Source: JACRDG01 sp963760985
Lineage (GTDB): Bacteria; Desulfobacterota; Desulfomonilia; Desulfomonilales; Desulfomonilaceae
NCBI GenBank assembly: GCA_963760985.1
Contig: CAVXFM010000015.1
Coordinates: 992,001-1,056,000 of the forward strand
Length of the DNA: 64,000 nucleotides
Reading direction: 5' to 3'
Positions 25,539 through 34,262 of this stretch are shown here, one piece after another. Every line of letters starts with the position of its first letter. Positions within the stretch are counted from its first letter, which is position 1. The notes beneath the pieces were generated by a model. The model was not told the DNA's origin, did no database searches, and saw only the letters and a list, made by a program, of their open reading frames with translations. The position numbers were made by a program, and so were the translations under genes.

Positions 25539-26249
25539 TTACTTTTGTTCAGGAAACAGAATGGTAAGACCGTCATCACGAGCTGTCAGGGATCCGCCCA
25601 TGGCAGAAAGAACGGCCGTGGCTGTGGTCAGCCCGGTATGAACAGACGGGTCAACCAGTGTGGTGCCTTCCCCGAGTTTTCCGAGGGGCCAGGTAATATG
25701 GATGAGCTGGTGCGCATTCATTTCCATCACGTGAATCCGCAGCTTCTTTTCGTAAGGAAACCCTTCTGACGCGTGCCAATTGCCGATGGCAGCGAGCGTG
25801 TCGCGAGAAAAAGCAAGGCCCTGCACCAGCACCCTCTCCGCAATCGACACATCGCCCCCAATAGCCGATAATGTCTGCCTGCAATCCACGACCACTTCAA
25901 TCCCTCGCATCACAAACTGTTGATCCATCAATCCCAAGATCTCTTTCACGATATGTTCCATATTCGAACAGCCTTGCGGGGTGCCGGAACGCCGCGTGAA
26001 TTTGCGGAGCGTCTCCACTACGCTACTGGCACGCTGAACCTGTGCAGCCACAATGGACAGTCTCTGACTCATGAATGCCTTGTCAGTGTCGGGCAGGCCA
26101 CTACGTTCCACTTTGAGTTGCATCACCTGCGACGCGATCATAATGGCATTAAGCGGCTGAGCAATTTCATGGGCAAATCCGCCAAAGACCTCGGCCAAAG
26201 AGGTCAAATGCAGAATTTCTTCCAACGGGGGCGCATCCATCTCGTCCAT
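25539..26249 (-). CDS. Second histidine-kinase-like protein with a degenerate ATPase domain
   Basis: This 236-residue soluble protein has a HisKA-like helix with GGFAHEIAQPLNAI, the His being at about residue 26, and a coiled dimerisation helix to about residue 85. The expected N-box is replaced by SIAERVLVQGLAFSRD, and no DxGxG or GTGLGL is seen, only a GGSLTARDDGLTILF end that echoes the last strand of the kinase fold. It probably lacks kinase activity. The plan resembles 2661-3314, but there are no receiver genes beside it. It sits between the transglycosylase and pncA, transcribed leftward. Role unknown. Confidence 0.7.
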   Translation of the reverse strand: MDEMDAPPLEEILHLTSLAEVFGGFAHEIAQPLNAIMIASQVMQLKVERSGLPDTDKAFMSQRLSIVAAQVQRASSVVETLRKFTRRSGTPQGCSNMEHIVKEILGLMDQQFVMRGIEVVVDCRQTLSAIGGDVSIAERVLVQGLAFSRDTLAAIGNWHASEGFPYEKKLRIHVMEMNAHQLIHITWPLGKLGEGTTLVDPSVHTGLTTATAVLSAMGGSLTARDDGLTILFPEQK

Positions 26250-26631
26250 ACGTTCTCCTGACGATTCGTTTTTTTCACACGCTTACACAGGACACCTCAC
26301 CCTTTGAAACGCATTTGAGCGGTAAGTTTCCTACAGAAGTCGGTACGTGTCAATCCCCGTTGCGACACAGCGGACGTCCGACCTCCCTTTTGTTTCCGAA
26401 CTTTGCAACACACAGGAAAGTGTCTATCATGAAGCACGATACCCGTGAATGACGGCAGGGACCGTTCACCGGGATGAGATCACCGCGAAAAAGCCGATGG
26501 GAGCGGTGAAGAGCAACACATGGTCTCCCTGTCTCACGCAGCAGGGGCAAGATGGCTTCAAGGCCCCCTGAAGGATTGTCACTGCCCCTCGTGCGGGGGA
26601 CCGCAACCCTTGGGAAAGAGGAAGAAAGGTC
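26250..26631. other. Divergent intergenic region, no gene seen
   Basis: This stretch of 382 bp between the leftward kinase-like gene and rightward pncA should carry both promoters. No consensus promoter, repeat or ORF could be supported. Confidence 0.5.
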
Positions 26632-27255
26632 ATGTCTCTGAAAATACCTGCCGCGGTAATTGCCGTCGACATCCAGGCGGATTTCACCGAATATCGGAAC
26701 GGAAGCCTTGCGGTACCCGGAACCGGCAGGGATTACCTCGACCTGGTAGTGAGACGCACCCGAGAATACAAGGAACGAGGATTACCCATACTCGCGACGC
26801 GAGACCTTCACCCACCTGATCACATATCCTTTTTCACCAGCCATGCCGGCACCCAACCCTTTCAAGAAATTCGCATTGGAGAGCGGAATCAGGTCCTGTG
26901 GCCTCCTCATTGCGTTCAGGACTCGCCGGGAGCGGAACTCCTTCTCCCACCGGATCTGATCAGTTTCATTATTTCCAAAGGAGTGGAGCGGACGTACGAA
27001 AGCTATTCTGCGTTCCGCGACGATTCAGGACGCGAAACCGGACTCAAGGCACTGCTTCAAGACCTGGGCGTTACGAGCTTCATCCTCTACGGAATCGCCA
27101 CTGACTATTGTGTAAGGTCCACGACGCTTCACGCGTTGGAAGAAGGGTTCGCGGTGACGGTCATCTTAAGCCTGAGCCGTGGAGTCACGGCCGACGGCAC
27201 ACGCGCTGCAGTGGAAGAGATCAAGGCGAAGGGCGCTACCATAGTCGAGGACTAA
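26632..27255 (+). CDS. pncA: Nicotinamidase (isochorismatase fold)
   Basis: PncA hydrolyses nicotinamide to nicotinate for NAD salvage. The 207-residue protein shows the catalytic Asp in AVDIQADF, the metal ligands in TRDLHPPDH, the catalytic Lys region (ISKGVERTYESYSAF) and the nucleophilic Cys in GIATDYCVRST. The order and spacing are those of nicotinamidases rather than other isochorismatase-like hydrolases. The ATG follows AAAGG. It seems to be a single-gene unit. Confidence 0.92.
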   Translation: MSLKIPAAVIAVDIQADFTEYRNGSLAVPGTGRDYLDLVVRRTREYKERGLPILATRDLHPPDHISFFTSHAGTQPFQEIRIGERNQVLWPPHCVQDSPGAELLLPPDLISFIISKGVERTYESYSAFRDDSGRETGLKALLQDLGVTSFILYGIATDYCVRSTTLHALEEGFAVTVILSLSRGVTADGTRAAVEEIKAKGATIVED

Positions 27256-27809
27256 TACCCTTTCGCGGGCGCGTGTATCACTTGATGCAGGCTGGGGCAT
27301 CCTTGGAGAAACCTTGAGAAGCCTTTCGACGCGCTGTGCGGCAATTTGGCGGCAGTGGATCGGGGAAATCCCACTGGCTTATATGAGTGTGTCCAAAAGC
27401 AAGTGAACTAGGAGCCATGCCTCTTCCGCTCTGAACGGCCAACCTGACTGCGCTTTGGAGCGCATGGCTCCTGCGTGCCAGGTACCTACCTGAATTGGTG
27501 CACACCGGCATTCCCACGTCGGCGTCGCGCCCGCTGAGAAAAAATCGGTATGCGAGCGGAATTCCCGACAAGGGCCCTTGCTCCCAAAACCCTCTGGGAA
27601 TGGCCTTTTTCGGAGAGTCTCCTCCAGGAAGTTGTTTGGGTTCGACGCGGATCTTTTCTTGACGAGGGGGGCGAACCGTATTATAAGGGAGGTCTGTTCC
27701 CATCGCCTGATGACGAATCCCCATCCAATAAACCGGAGAACCCGGTAAGTCTATGGAGCGTCCCGGAGGACCTCGCTGAAGGCGAGGACGCGGGAGATCA
27801 CAGGACGTC
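27256..27809. other. 554-bp intergenic region before the respiratory cluster
   Basis: No ORF in this gap looks coding. It holds an 11-bp perfect inverted repeat (27410-27472) and presumably the promoter for the cluster that starts with the NHL gene. No clear sigma-70 or sigma-54 pattern was found. Confidence 0.5.
27410..27472. repeat. Inverted repeat upstream of the respiratory cluster
   Basis: AGGAGCCATGC and GCATGGCTCCT are perfectly complementary 11-base arms separated by about 40 bases, and GCGCTTTGGAGCGC can form a smaller inner hairpin. It could be a pncA terminator or an attenuator-like element for the downstream genes; no T-run is present. Confidence 0.45.
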
Positions 27810-28718
27810 ATGGATAGGCGCGACTTTATCAAATCAATGAGCGCGGCGGGTATGCTTACCCTTCTGGGGAGCGTCACCGTGCATGGGGCGACTTCGAGCT
27901 CTGAATTTCAGAGCCCCTCCGCATTGAAGGGCCCGTTCGACATCGCGTTCGATGCTTCGGGAAACCTTTTTGTCACCGATCCTGCACAATATCGAGTGCT
28001 TCGACTCGATTCTCGTCATGCCCCCATTTCATCTCTCGGCGGACCCGGTTCCCAGGTGGGACGTTTGAATTTCCCCATGGGACTGGTAGTTGACGCGCAA
28101 GGCCTCATTTACGTGGTGGACGCGAATAACTGCCGGGTGCAGGTCTTCGGTACCGACGGTGAGGTCTCCAGGGTAATCGGCTCGGTCGGCTGTATCGGGG
28201 GAGCTTTTGCCACGCCGCAGGGGTTGTGCCTCGATCGCGAGGGACGGATCCTGGTCGCGGACACGCGCAACCATCGAGTGCAGATCTTCCAAGGTGAAAA
28301 GATGATCGGCGTGGTCGGCTCGTGGGGAGATAAACCGAGCGAGTTCCGCCTTCCCACCGCGGTGGCGGTGAGTGAGGATCGAGACATCTTTGTGCTCGAC
28401 AGCAAACACGGGCAGATCAAAGTATTCGGCGCAGATCTTCGTTTCAAACGGCGTTTTTCCGGAAATGGCTCGAATCCCGGTCAGCTCTCCATGCCCCAAG
28501 GCATGCGCATGGATGCCAACGGCAGTCTGTGGGTCGCGGATACGGGCAATCACCGGATTCAGACGTTCGCTCTGGATGGGACCCTTGTTTCCGTGTTCGG
28601 CAAACTCGGCTCCGGACAGGATGAATTCCGGAATCCCACGGGTATCGCTTTTCGTGAAAACAAAGTGTACGTGGCGGATAACGGAAACGGAAGAGTGCAA
28701 TTTTTCGATCGCAAGTAG
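27810..28718 (+). CDS. Tat-exported six-bladed NHL-repeat propeller
   Basis: This 302-residue protein begins with a twin-arginine signal (DRRDFIKSMSAAG and a hydrophobic core to about residue 28). Six NHL repeats follow, each with the pattern P-x-G-hydrophobic-D...VAD...N-x-R-V-Q-x-F; examples are FPMGLVVDAQG and MPQGMRMDANG. The repeats should form a closed beta-propeller in the periplasm. Such propellers bind proteins, ligands or cofactors and carry no catalytic signature here. It leads the plus-strand cluster and may be a periplasmic partner of the redox genes downstream. That link rests on position only. Confidence 0.88.
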   Translation: MDRRDFIKSMSAAGMLTLLGSVTVHGATSSSEFQSPSALKGPFDIAFDASGNLFVTDPAQYRVLRLDSRHAPISSLGGPGSQVGRLNFPMGLVVDAQGLIYVVDANNCRVQVFGTDGEVSRVIGSVGCIGGAFATPQGLCLDREGRILVADTRNHRVQIFQGEKMIGVVGSWGDKPSEFRLPTAVAVSEDRDIFVLDSKHGQIKVFGADLRFKRRFSGNGSNPGQLSMPQGMRMDANGSLWVADTGNHRIQTFALDGTLVSVFGKLGSGQDEFRNPTGIAFRENKVYVADNGNGRVQFFDRK

Positions 28719-28780
28719 CCGCGGGCCGCAGTGAAGGATTGTGCGGTGCTCGCGTTTTTTTTTGGGAAGACTCGCAGCGT

Positions 28781-29116
28781 ATGACCCTGGAACATGCCAC
28801 ATTGATTTTCCTGGTGCTGGTGTTTGTTGCAGCAGAAGTATACCGCACCAGGCGAGGCCAGCCAGGCGTAATCGTGTCGGTAGGCGCCACGTCATTCGGT
28901 CCGATACCGCTTCCTCTGGTGCAGGTGGATGTGCGACTTGAGACGGGCAGCAAAGTGTCCGCGAGCCTGGATTGCTGCACTGCGTGCCTCGGCCGACTCA
29001 ACGTGGGCGACGAAGTGAGAGTTTTCAGGTCGAATGAGGGTTACAAGGTGGCTCTTCCCTGGGTTCGATCGGGAGCCTCAGGCAAATCGACGAATCGATG
29101 TGAGTGCCCGAAATAG
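28781..29116 (+). CDS. Small membrane-anchored protein, function unknown
   Basis: From the ATG at 28781 this is a 111-residue protein: one N-terminal helix (TLIFLVLVFVAAEVY), then a compact domain with alternating hydrophobic residues (VQVDVRLETGSKVSASL). It carries a CCTACLG cluster and a C-terminal CEC. The Cys content could bind a metal or form disulfides. The ribosome site is poor and an earlier start at 28739 cannot be excluded. It lies between the NHL gene and the transporter and is probably cotranscribed with them. Confidence 0.6.
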   Translation: MTLEHATLIFLVLVFVAAEVYRTRRGQPGVIVSVGATSFGPIPLPLVQVDVRLETGSKVSASLDCCTACLGRLNVGDEVRVFRSNEGYKVALPWVRSGASGKSTNRCECPK

Positions 29117-29264
29117 GGCGCACCTGCGGAGAACGCCGGGCTTCGTGAGGAAGACGGCCACGGTGCAGTGAAAAGAAGACCACGGCTCGGACCGAAACGG
29201 GTCAGAGAGGTTGTGAGACCTGCCGGAAAGGACTCGTATCCCTTCCGGTGACTGGAGACATTCA

Positions 29265-30968
29265 GTGGAGTTCCTGGGATACATCACGCTGGGCATATTT
29301 CTCGTTTTGATGCTGATGACGCTTTTCGGGTACATCCGTACCCCTGTCCAGACTGTACTGGTGTTCTCCACGGTGCTGTGCCTGTTCGTGGGAGCCGCGT
29401 TTCGCTATGTGTATTCCGGATGGGACGCGGTGGTGTTGCTTCCCAACGAGTTTCTCGGCGGTATCATCTTACACCCCATCACCGCGTTGCTCTCCGGTCT
29501 GTTCTTGGCCGGAGGGCTCAAGGCTTCGGGGGGCTTCGAGGCCCTCAAAGTAATGCTGCGCTATTTGCGCAAGAGCCCGCTCGGTCTTGTGGGCACGCTG
29601 GTGATCCTCATCAATCTTCCGGTGATCTCGTCGTTGCCCTGTGGACGCATTTTAGCCGCGGCCCTGTTGCCGTTGTTGTTCACCTTCGGCTTTGAAGGCG
29701 GGATGGGGCTTCTCACCAAGTCTCAGCTCATTGTGCTCATCGGCGCGTTCACCCGCAACGCGATGGGGTCCTGCGGTCCATCGCCGATTGGCGGCGTGGG
29801 ACAGATCGCAGAGGGGTTTCTCGGCAGTTTCTTTGCGACCGCGTCAGAAGGCATTTTGCGTGCACCTCAAGCCTTTTCCATGATGCTAGGGACCGCGATC
29901 GTTGCGTTATTCCTCAAGATGATAAGCCAGCGATTGTATCCGGACGATGTGTCCCTGAGGGAAGCGCCTGAGACTGCTGCAGGCGTACAAAAGAAAGAAC
30001 CGGAGATTCATGCGCCCCTGGAGGGGTATCTCGCGCTGGTGCTCTTCGTGGCTGCGCTCCTTATCGCGATCTTTCAACCCTTCGGCAAGATGCCCGTGCA
30101 GACCGTGCTCGTCGGCGGGGCATTGCTGATGATCGTCGTGTGCCGCATTCGCCTCACCGACCTTATGGAAGGGATCATACTCCTGCCGGTGACTGCCATG
30201 GCTGCGGGTTTTCTGGCCGCGGGCGCTCTGGCTGCCACGGGTGGATTCGATGCCCTGGGATCGCTGCTCAACAGCCTCGTGAAGGTGCCTTTCCTCGGCG
30301 TCGCGGGCATGTTGGCCATCTTCGTGCAGTTCCAGACGATTCTCCCGTTATCTTGCGCACGTATTCTTACTGCCGCGCTGGTACCGGTGCTGTACCTGTT
30401 CGGACCTGCGCAGTTCCATTTTCTGTCCTGGTCGCAATTGGCCATTGTGATGGCCGCGTACATCATCAACGCGACCACGAGCTGCGGACCCTCGCCTCTC
30501 GGCGGCGGCGGCATGATGGGCGAAGGCACCATGAGAGCGGAAACCGGCTTCATTAAGGGAGCATTTACGTTTGCGTCCATGGCGATCATGGCTCCGGTTG
30601 CTGCTATTTACATGAAATTCTTGAATTTATCCGTCTTCCAGCCGTCAGATCCCACGTTTGCCAAGAATATCACCATCATCATAGAGTTCGCGCTGGTGGT
30701 GCTGGTGGTGAATGTCGTGATGATCTTGCTGAGCAGCAGACTGTTCGGGCCTGACGGATCGAAGAACTTTACGCTTCAGATAGGCTTCTTCTTGGTCGGT
30801 GGAGCCCTTGCGGGCGGGGTACTGGCCTTTGCGCTTTTTGAAAACAACATGACCGCCATACTTCAGGGAATCGCAGGTGGCATTACCGCGGCGCTGCTCA
30901 TCGCCTTGATGGTGCCTCGGACGTTGTCTCGACGGATGACCGCCACTCTCACCGGACCCGAGTTATGA
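29265..30968 (+). CDS. Polytopic transporter built from two similar halves
   Basis: This 567-residue protein has about 14 hydrophobic segments. The two halves repeat one another: SLPCGRILAAALLPLLFTFG against PLSCARILTAALVPVLYLFG, and SCGPSPIGGVGQI against SCGPSPLGGGGMM. The paired GPSP loops resemble the re-entrant substrate loops of ion-transporter-superfamily carriers (C4-dicarboxylate, citrate and similar anions), but I do not recognise the exact family. The conserved Cys in each half is unusual. It starts at a GTG behind GGAG and precedes the redox genes directly, so it may import the terminal acceptor or export its product. Confidence 0.75.
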   Translation: MEFLGYITLGIFLVLMLMTLFGYIRTPVQTVLVFSTVLCLFVGAAFRYVYSGWDAVVLLPNEFLGGIILHPITALLSGLFLAGGLKASGGFEALKVMLRYLRKSPLGLVGTLVILINLPVISSLPCGRILAAALLPLLFTFGFEGGMGLLTKSQLIVLIGAFTRNAMGSCGPSPIGGVGQIAEGFLGSFFATASEGILRAPQAFSMMLGTAIVALFLKMISQRLYPDDVSLREAPETAAGVQKKEPEIHAPLEGYLALVLFVAALLIAIFQPFGKMPVQTVLVGGALLMIVVCRIRLTDLMEGIILLPVTAMAAGFLAAGALAATGGFDALGSLLNSLVKVPFLGVAGMLAIFVQFQTILPLSCARILTAALVPVLYLFGPAQFHFLSWSQLAIVMAAYIINATTSCGPSPLGGGGMMGEGTMRAETGFIKGAFTFASMAIMAPVAAIYMKFLNLSVFQPSDPTFAKNITIIIEFALVVLVVNVVMILLSSRLFGPDGSKNFTLQIGFFLVGGALAGGVLAFALFENNMTAILQGIAGGITAALLIALMVPRTLSRRMTATLTGPEL

Positions 30969-30977
30969 GGTAGTGCG

Positions 30978-31130
30978 TTGCTGACCTGGTTAATATTTCT
31001 TTTTGTGGGAGCGATCTCGGGCCTGATCATCGCATGGGCTCTGGACATGAAGTCCCCGAAGGAGTTGCTTCAGGGTGCGGTGGGTGGATTGATCGCGGGC
31101 CTGTTGATGTCTGCGATGTTACCGCATTAA
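30978..31130 (+). CDS. 50-residue small membrane protein
   Basis: A TTG at 30978, eight bases behind GAGG, opens a 50-residue frame ending TAA at 31128-31130. It has two hydrophobic helices (LTWLIFLFVGAISGLIIAWA and LLQGAVGGLIAGLLMSAML) joined by a charged turn (DMKSPKE). It sits 9 bp after the transporter stop and 19 bp before the next gene. The tight spacing supports it being real, perhaps as a small subunit of the transporter or membrane complex. Confidence 0.65.
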   Translation: MLTWLIFLFVGAISGLIIAWALDMKSPKELLQGAVGGLIAGLLMSAMLPH

Positions 31131-31149
31131 CGCGAGGAAACGGACTCTG

Positions 31150-31692
31150 ATGTCTGACGAAGATAAAACCAAACGAATCGGCCGGAAACGTCAGGATGCT
31201 GACCAGCCGATGATCTTGCCGGGAATCCATCGGTATCAGTTCTTTACGAACCTGAAAGACCGGGGATGGACCCGGAACCTGGACCGGATTGCCCTGTTCG
31301 GGATCGTGACTGCTCTCTTGAGCGATGTGGTCAAACCGCTGCTCCGAGGGAACCCCGCGACGATCTACTGCTACGAATGCAGGGCCTGTTACGCGACGCA
31401 GGATCGTTGTCCGGTGGGAATCATGTTCCAGGCCGAGCTGTCAGTGGCCGGCCGCGTGTTGGATTACGACAGGTTTATCCGAAACGGCGGGCTCAAGTGC
31501 ATTCGTTGCGGGAACTGCCAGAGTTTTTGTGTGCAGTATCTCCCGTTGCCGCAGATGTTCGGTACCATGCAGGAGGAAACACGTGCTGCCATGGCAAAGG
31601 GGATCATTCCCCGCACGACTTTGCACAAGGCAATGGCAGCCGGGCTGGTGGGAAAGGAATTCATCGATGACGTGGTCAAGGCTCTTGCATGA
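31150..31692 (+). CDS. Dicluster iron-sulfur protein
   Basis: This 180-residue protein has two Cys groups for 4Fe-4S clusters: CYECRACYATQDRCPVG, whose last gap is wider than the CxxCxxCxxxCP standard, and CIRCGNCQSFC followed by VQYLP. A hydrophobic stretch (LDRIALFGIVTALL, about 43-57) precedes them and may associate with the membrane. There is no signal peptide, so the clusters should face the cytoplasm. Its end overlaps the start of the FMN-binding gene, so the two are coupled and the proteins probably interact. ATG behind GAGG. Confidence 0.85.
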   Translation: MSDEDKTKRIGRKRQDADQPMILPGIHRYQFFTNLKDRGWTRNLDRIALFGIVTALLSDVVKPLLRGNPATIYCYECRACYATQDRCPVGIMFQAELSVAGRVLDYDRFIRNGGLKCIRCGNCQSFCVQYLPLPQMFGTMQEETRAAMAKGIIPRTTLHKAMAAGLVGKEFIDDVVKALA

Positions 31693-32695
31693 TCCTGCCG
31701 GATTTTTGTGGACCGCGCTCAACACTCGCGGCGTGCGGCTCACGTGCTACGTGTTTCTGGTGGGTGCGCTGTTTCCATCGTCCCGCTTCATTCTCGCTCT
31801 GGTGTTATTGGTCACGCTGGCCTTCATGTGGACTCGGGACTTTCGCCGATACGGCAGTCACAAGATTTTCTACCTCGCCGCGGCACTAGCCCTGGTGGTG
31901 GTGGGGTACCTTATCACGTATGTGGACGTGACCCGCGTGGACGGAGACCGGCTGGCCAAGAGCCCTTGGGGCGACGGCATCCGCATGGTTCAGGACGGAA
32001 AATATGTCGGCCAGGGTGACGGGTTTAGAGGGCCGATCCAGGTGCAAGTACAAGTCAAGAACCACCGGATCAGCGGCATCGATACGCTCAAGTATCCTGA
32101 TCTCATCTCAGTGAAGGACAATGACCTTAAGGCGTTCACCCGACAAATCCTCGAAAGCGGAAAACTTGAAAGGCCCGCGCAACTGGGTATGTTTCGCGGC
32201 GCGATCGAGACGCTTACCGGATACACGAACGCAGTGAGCAGTGCGCTGTCCAAGGGAATTCCGGACTATCCGAAGTACAGCAGTTTTTCTCGTGCCTTCC
32301 TGGACACATTCATCGGAGTCGCGCCCAATCGCGTGCCCTTGAACACCCTCGCGATCCTGTTCGCCGCGTTCGTGGTGTTCGATTATGCGCTCCAGTCCAT
32401 GTTGACGCCCGGCACCGGTCGCTCCATCAACTGTTACAACTGTGCGTCGTGCGTGGGCGCGTGCCCGGTAAAGGAAGCAGAAGGCGTTCAGATGCCGATG
32501 GGCCTGGTGTTGCTGACCCGACTCGGCAATTACGAACGGGTGATGGAGTTGTCCAAGTATTGTGTGGGTTGCGGCCGCTGTGCAGCGAAATGTCCTATCG
32601 GTAATTCCGGTCCGCTGGTGATTGCTGCAGCGTATCAGGCCTGTTACGCGAAGAAAAAGGGCGAGTCCCTGGAACAAGAAGAGGGCGCGGTGTAA
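31685..32695 (+). CDS. FMN-binding membrane iron-sulfur protein (NosR/RnfG-like layout)
   Basis: The frame has no upstream ATG. A TTG at 31685 overlapping the previous stop gives 336 residues. One or two helices (about 15-45), another near 55-75 and an extracytoplasmic FMN_bind domain follow (GIRMVQDGKYVGQGDG, then a repeated VQV strand and ISGIDTLKYPD). ETLTGYTNAV resembles the Thr flavinylation motif of RnfG/NqrC. A third helix (LNTLAILFAAFVVFDYAL) leads to two cytoplasmic 4Fe-4S motifs (CYNCASCVGACP, CVGCGRCAAKCP). This combination passes electrons across the membrane in NosR-type proteins. It overlaps the next cytochrome gene by one base. Confidence 0.87.
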   Translation: MHDPAGFLWTALNTRGVRLTCYVFLVGALFPSSRFILALVLLVTLAFMWTRDFRRYGSHKIFYLAAALALVVVGYLITYVDVTRVDGDRLAKSPWGDGIRMVQDGKYVGQGDGFRGPIQVQVQVKNHRISGIDTLKYPDLISVKDNDLKAFTRQILESGKLERPAQLGMFRGAIETLTGYTNAVSSALSKGIPDYPKYSSFSRAFLDTFIGVAPNRVPLNTLAILFAAFVVFDYALQSMLTPGTGRSINCYNCASCVGACPVKEAEGVQMPMGLVLLTRLGNYERVMELSKYCVGCGRCAAKCPIGNSGPLVIAAAYQACYAKKKGESLEQEEGAV

Positions 32696-33702
32696 TGCCT
32701 CGAGCGGTGTGGTACATCATCGGATTCGTCGTGGTAGCTGTCCTGGTGGGGGCTTCCGGCGAGTTGTCCGTGCGAAGCGCTACGTGCATGGCGTGCCACC
32801 GACAGGAGGCCAACTTCGCCACGTGGATGGGCGTACGACTCAAAGCGGAAAAGAAGGGGTTCGGCCACGAACTGCTCGGGTGCGCAGACTGTCACATTCT
32901 GGGAGCGCCAGCGCGGACGGCCATGTCCAGGCTCCGCGGATTGCTTCACTTTGTGACCTATATGGTGCCGCAACTTGACCCCCGGCAGGAGCGCGTGTCG
33001 CACTTGTTCACCAAGACGCGGGTTCCCATGGAAAACTGCCAGTATTGTCACTTCGCAGCGCAGAACCGCAAGGCCATGTACCTCAAAGACCTTCCGCCGG
33101 GTTTGAAGAAGATCGGTCTGGCCATGGACCACCGCAAGCATGTGCTCGCGAGAGAGGATACCTGCGCACGCTGCCACGAACGGTACAAGAAGGGTTCGTC
33201 CGAGGCGGATCGCAACGTCAATTACGCGGAAGTCAATCACCTGGCCTGCGACTCGTGCCATGCAACCGCTTCCCATTCGTACAGAAGCGGCCTCATCATG
33301 CCGATCCCTGAGAAGCAATACCTGGGCGCTCGGCAGACCGCGTGGGCAAAGCTTGCGACGAATCCTCGCTGGATGATCGCAGTGCCTGCGGAAAAGACGT
33401 GCAGCAGATGCCACAGTGGAAAGATTCACTTCAAGGACGTAATCTTCCTTGCTGACTGCCGCGTGGGAAAGAATTTTCAGAATTGTCTCAAATGTCATCC
33501 GCTGATGACCAAAGATTACTTCGAACAATACTTGAAAGAGCGCGAAAAGACGAAGTCTGCCTCCGCGAAGCCGGATGGCTCTTCAGGTTCCCCCGATCGC
33601 CGCGCTGCAACGATGAACGACACTGCGGGTCCTCAGATGCTGGTCAGCCACACGGCGAACCAGGGCGCAGCCCGTCCGGGGAGCTTTTTCGCTCACGAGT
33701 AG
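32695..33702 (+). CDS. Membrane-anchored seven-haem c-type cytochrome
   Basis: This 335-residue protein has one N-terminal anchor helix (VWYIIGFVVVAVLVGASG) and seven CxxCH motifs: CMACH, CADCH, CQYCH, CARCH, CDSCH, CSRCH and CLKCH. The first two, close behind the helix, recall the NapC/NirT quinol-oxidising family, and the rest form a larger haem array. The C-terminal 60 residues are haem-free and of low complexity (Ser, Pro and Gly rich). It likely shuttles electrons between membrane carriers and a periplasmic partner. The ATG overlaps the TAA of the FMN-binding gene. Confidence 0.92.
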   Translation: MPRAVWYIIGFVVVAVLVGASGELSVRSATCMACHRQEANFATWMGVRLKAEKKGFGHELLGCADCHILGAPARTAMSRLRGLLHFVTYMVPQLDPRQERVSHLFTKTRVPMENCQYCHFAAQNRKAMYLKDLPPGLKKIGLAMDHRKHVLAREDTCARCHERYKKGSSEADRNVNYAEVNHLACDSCHATASHSYRSGLIMPIPEKQYLGARQTAWAKLATNPRWMIAVPAEKTCSRCHSGKIHFKDVIFLADCRVGKNFQNCLKCHPLMTKDYFEQYLKEREKTKSASAKPDGSSGSPDRRAATMNDTAGPQMLVSHTANQGAARPGSFFAHE

Positions 33703-33733
33703 GAACGGCCGGAATCGGCTCAGGAGCTTTGAT

Positions 33734-34219
33734 ATGCCGAGTATTCGGGATGAGTCAAAAGACAAAGAGAAAATCAACAAAGAAGTAGCGGACATCATCC
33801 TCAAGACGAAAGAACCGCCAGTGGCGCGATTCAGGCTTCTGTCCAAAGGAATGGAACCGTACCACCGTCTGTTTATCCAAGACGAGGGGTCAGACATTAC
33901 CGGAGACAAGGCATGCCTTGCCTGTGGCAATTGTATCGATTCCTGCCCGGTGATGCGCAGGGACCCAAGCCGGTTCGACAAGACCGAGCAGCGGACCTCC
34001 TTCGCACTGGAATCTTGTGTGGGTGAGGATTGCGAGCAATGTTATTCCTGCGTATTGGCTTGCCCGCAGGTGGACACGGCTTACAAGGATTACATCGTAG
34101 ACGAGGTAGTTCCGGAGACCATTCAACCATCTCCGAGGATCACCTCCCTGGATAACTATTTTATGGCATTGATGGCCCTGATACTGGGAATTATGATAGG
34201 CGTGTTCATCGCTCGCTAA
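33734..34219 (+). CDS. Dicluster iron-sulfur protein with C-terminal membrane anchor
   Basis: This is a 161-residue protein. A charged N-terminal stretch is followed by two cluster motifs (CLACGNCIDSCPVMRR and CEQCYSCVLACPQ) and one helix near the C-terminus (FMALMALILGIMIGVFIA) that should tether it to the inner membrane. The arrangement resembles HdrC or GlpC-type electron carriers without their other domains. The ATG follows AGGAG at eight bases. It precedes the fumarate-reductase-like pair and could link their Fe-S subunit to the membrane carriers. Confidence 0.87.
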   Translation: MPSIRDESKDKEKINKEVADIILKTKEPPVARFRLLSKGMEPYHRLFIQDEGSDITGDKACLACGNCIDSCPVMRRDPSRFDKTEQRTSFALESCVGEDCEQCYSCVLACPQVDTAYKDYIVDEVVPETIQPSPRITSLDNYFMALMALILGIMIGVFIAR

Positions 34220-34262
34220 TCTTCAGGGACAGACTTCATGCGGTCAAGAAAGGATCAGAGAC

